Origin: Microbacterium sp. AB
GTDB taxonomy: Bacteria > Actinomycetota > Actinomycetes > Actinomycetales > Microbacteriaceae
DNA length: 64,000 nt
Direction of reading: 5' to 3'
Assembly: GCF_032878875.1 (NCBI RefSeq)
Contig: NZ_CP118157.1
Location: 62,001-126,000, forward strand
The notes under the pieces were generated by a model. The model ran no database searches. It saw only the letters and a list, made by a program, of their open reading frames with translations, and was not told where the DNA came from. A program made the position numbers and the translations under genes. This document shows, piece by piece, positions 62,031 to 64,000 of the stretch (the first letter of the stretch is position 1; each line of letters opens with the position of its first letter).

Positions 62031-63103
62031 GCGACGCTCGTCGTTCCCGCCGGGCGGCGAGCGTCAGGCGCGGCGCCGGACGCCGCGCCTGCGGCGCCGC
62101 CGGGCGACCAGCCGAGCCTCGGGAGCACGGCATGCCGCACGTCGGAGAGGATCTGCCGGTACTCGTCCTCCGCGAAGGCGTAGGGGAGGGCGACGCGCAG
62201 CTCGGCGCCCGCGGCGAAGGTCGGGTCGTGCGCCAGACGCTCGACGATCTCGTCGGAGGTGCCGTGCAGATCCCGCTGGAAGACGACCTTGCGCGTGCCG
62301 TGCGACACGGGGCGCCGCGTGCGCTCCTCGCGCGACGCGGCATAGTCGGCGTAGTGCGCGCGCTGTGCCGCCGTGGCCGAGTCGGTCGGCAGGATCACCC
62401 GCTCCACGCCGATGCGCGGCGCATCCGCACCGGCGAACGCCGAGCGGTAGAGCTCGACGTGGATGTGCTGCGCCGCCTCGAAGTCGTCGGCGACCTCGCC
62501 GTCGCCGACGTTCCCCAGCAGCAGATGAAGCCCTCGCTCTGCCGCCCACCGCACGGAGCGGATGCTTCCCCCGCCGAGCCACACGCGCTCGCGGAGCCCC
62601 GGCACATGCGGCTGGATGCGGGGGATCTGCGGGCCGTAGGGGGTGGCGATGGGCTCGTCCGCCAGCGGACGCCCCTCCAGCGCCGTGAGGAACCGCCCGA
62701 TGAGGGCGTAGGGATCGGTCGCCGTGTCGATGTCGGGACGGGTGAGCGGCGCGAGGAGCCCGGCGTGCGGAGCCGATGAGCTCACGCCGACGTGGACGCG
62801 CCCGCCCGAGAGGGCGTCCACCGTCGCGAAGTCCTCCGCGAGCCGGAACGGGTTCTCGTAGCCGAGCGGAACGACGTCCGTCTCGAGCGCGATGCGCGTC
62901 GTGCGCTGCGAGGCCGCCGCGAGGAACGGCAGCGCGGAGGAGACGCCGCGTTCCAGGTGCCGCTGGCGCACTCCGGCGACGTCGTAGCCGAGCCCTTCGG
63001 CGAAGGAGAACACGCGCAGCGTCTCCGCGAGGCCCGCGGCCGGGTCGTCCTCCGGGTGGTTCCCCGCGATGACGAGGCCCGCCGCCGTGACGACGCCGGT
63101 CAT
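62027..63103 (-). CDS. LLM flavin-dependent oxidoreductase
   Basis: A 358-residue luciferase-like protein. Landmarks are GLAETLRVFSFAEGLGYDVAGVRQRHLE, TRIALETDVVPLGYENPFRLAEDFATVDALSGGRVHVGVSS and ERVWLGGGSIRSVRWAAERGLHLLLGN. The C-terminal ~25 residues are Gly/Ala/Pro-rich and probably disordered. It lies between a peptide-binding protein gene and an M20 peptidase gene with 4-bp overlaps on both sides. It should use reduced flavin to oxidise a compound imported by that system. Confidence 0.85.
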   Translation of the reverse strand: MTGVVTAAGLVIAGNHPEDDPAAGLAETLRVFSFAEGLGYDVAGVRQRHLERGVSSALPFLAAASQRTTRIALETDVVPLGYENPFRLAEDFATVDALSGGRVHVGVSSSAPHAGLLAPLTRPDIDTATDPYALIGRFLTALEGRPLADEPIATPYGPQIPRIQPHVPGLRERVWLGGGSIRSVRWAAERGLHLLLGNVGDGEVADDFEAAQHIHVELYRSAFAGADAPRIGVERVILPTDSATAAQRAHYADYAASREERTRRPVSHGTRKVVFQRDLHGTSDEIVERLAHDPTFAAGAELRVALPYAFAEDEYRQILSDVRHAVLPRLGWSPGGAAGAASGAAPDARRPAGTTSVA

Positions 63104-64000
63104 TCCGCGTCCTTCCACGTGCCCGCGAGCGAGTCGAGCCGCGAGTCCGCGCCGAACTGGAGGCCGTGGACGGCGAGCTGCGTGCCGATCACCGAGGTGA
63201 GCTCGTGCACCGGGATCTGGTAGTACTGGCTCGCGATGCGCTCCTGCACGTCCGCGAGCACGGCGTCGCGCTCGTCGCCCGTGACGGCGAGCTGCTCCTG
63301 CAGCAGCGCGTCCAGCTCGGGGTCGTCGATGCCCAGGCGCGTCGTGGCCGACGAGAAGGTCGTGCGCAGCACGTCGCCGTCGGCGCGGGAGAGGTTGCCC
63401 CACGACAGGTCGAAGTCGCCCGACGCCTGTCGCTCGACCACCTCGGGGACCGTGCCCGAGACGAGCTCGACGCCGATGCCGACCTGCGCGAGCTGCTGCT
63501 GGACGAGCTCGACGACGGTCTGGTTGGTCGAGTTGTTCGTGCTCCACAGGAGCAGGATCTCGAGGGGCTCGCCGTCCTTCTCCCTGACCCCGTCCGATCC
63601 CTCCTCCCAGCCGGCCTCGTCGAGCAGCGCGGCGGCGTGCTCGGGGTCGTAGGCGAAGCGCTCCGCCTGCGAGGCGTAAGCGGGCGTCGTCGAGGAGAGC
63701 GAGCTGTCGGCGACCGAGTAGAGCTCGTTGAGGGCCGTGTCGACGACGACCTGCGGGTCGATGGCGGCGGCGATGGCCTCGCGCACTGCGACATCCGACA
63801 CGGCAGGCCGTGCGACGTTCACCGAAAGCCCGAACGAGAGGCCGGGGTTCACGCGGTCGACGAGCGTCAGTCCCGCGTCCTGCACCTGCGACTGGTCGGA
63901 GGGCTGCACGCCCGTGACGGCGTCGAACTGACCCGAGACGAGGCCGCCGGTGCGCACGCTCGGCTCCGGGACGACCTGGAAGGTCACCTCGTCGAGGTGG
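63100..64000 (-). CDS. Oligopeptide/nickel ABC transporter substrate-binding protein (family 5), C-terminal part
   Basis: About 300 residues of the C-terminal region; the 5' end lies beyond the right edge. The reading frame is open to the last base. VTFQVVPEPSVRTGGLVSGQFDAV and GLSVNVARPAVSDVAVREAIAAAID are signature stretches of family 5 binding proteins, followed by FAYDPEHAAALLDEAGWEEGSDGVREKDG. It delivers peptides or similar compounds to an ABC importer whose permease genes are presumably outside the window. Its stop overlaps the monooxygenase start. Confidence 0.92.
   Translation of the reverse strand, partial: HLDEVTFQVVPEPSVRTGGLVSGQFDAVTGVQPSDQSQVQDAGLTLVDRVNPGLSFGLSVNVARPAVSDVAVREAIAAAIDPQVVVDTALNELYSVADSSLSSTTPAYASQAERFAYDPEHAAALLDEAGWEEGSDGVREKDGEPLEILLLWSTNNSTNQTVVELVQQQLAQVGIGVELVSGTVPEVVERQASGDFDLSWGNLSRADGDVLRTTFSSATTRLGIDDPELDALLQEQLAVTGDERDAVLADVQERIASQYYQIPVHELTSVIGTQLAVHGLQFGADSRLDSLAGTWKDAE

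Overview
This is a 64 kb stretch of a high-GC, gene-dense actinobacterial chromosome. Strong third-position G/C bias, ATGA/GTGA stop-start overlaps, several likely leaderless genes with TANNNT -10 elements, and the particular gene content fit the Microbacteriaceae, most likely Microbacterium. That assignment is inferred from style and content, not from a marker gene. I see no rRNA, tRNA, prophage, insertion sequence or CRISPR array.

Layout. 1-1405: end of an Mrp-type Na+/H+ antiporter operon (mrpD end, mrpE, mrpF, mrpG). 1431-3169: alanine dehydrogenase and a divergent Lrp-type regulator. 3278-5977: methionine importer metQ-metN-metI with a perfect 17-bp hairpin after metQ. 6053-6696: a VapBC toxin-antitoxin pair. 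6803-12968: argG, a ZIP-like transporter, a drug-type MFS exporter, an M20 peptidase and an ATP-grasp ligase. 12994-25439: an amino-sugar locus. Its minus-strand operon (sugar isomerase/deaminase, ROK kinase, NagA-type deacetylase, PfkB kinase, class II aldolase, acyltransferase-like protein) spells a complete route from N-acetylhexosamine to triose phosphates. Opposite it lie a DeoR repressor, a Gfo/Idh oxidoreductase, a sugar ABC importer and a secreted DUF4832-type protein that may be a glycan hydrolase. 25459-27767: a sulfhydrylase and a cystathionine beta-synthase-like enzyme. 27881-32798: GH78 rhamnosidase, sugar MFS and LacI repressor.

33497-47094 is the most distinctive part. Two copies of a two-gene flavin monooxygenase cassette lie in inverted orientation around an amino-acid-type ABC importer, two further luciferase-like monooxygenases, a double GNAT acetyltransferase and a DUF1684 protein. 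With the M20 deacylases and another monooxygenase at 59172-63103, this resembles the Bacillus pathway that salvages S-alkylcysteines through N-acetylation, flavin-dependent S-dealkylation and deacetylation. The neighbouring methionine and transsulfuration genes fit a sulfur-scavenging theme. The substrate is inferred.

47419-51198: catalase and an amino-acid ABC transporter with a fused binding protein-permease. 51452-57869: a second sugar ABC locus with two Gfo/Idh oxidoreductases and a ROK repressor. 57995-64000: an MscS channel, two tandem M20 paralogues, a luciferase-like monooxygenase and a truncated oligopeptide-binding protein.

Neither sugar ABC locus encodes an ATPase, so both probably share an ATPase encoded elsewhere, as is usual in actinobacteria.
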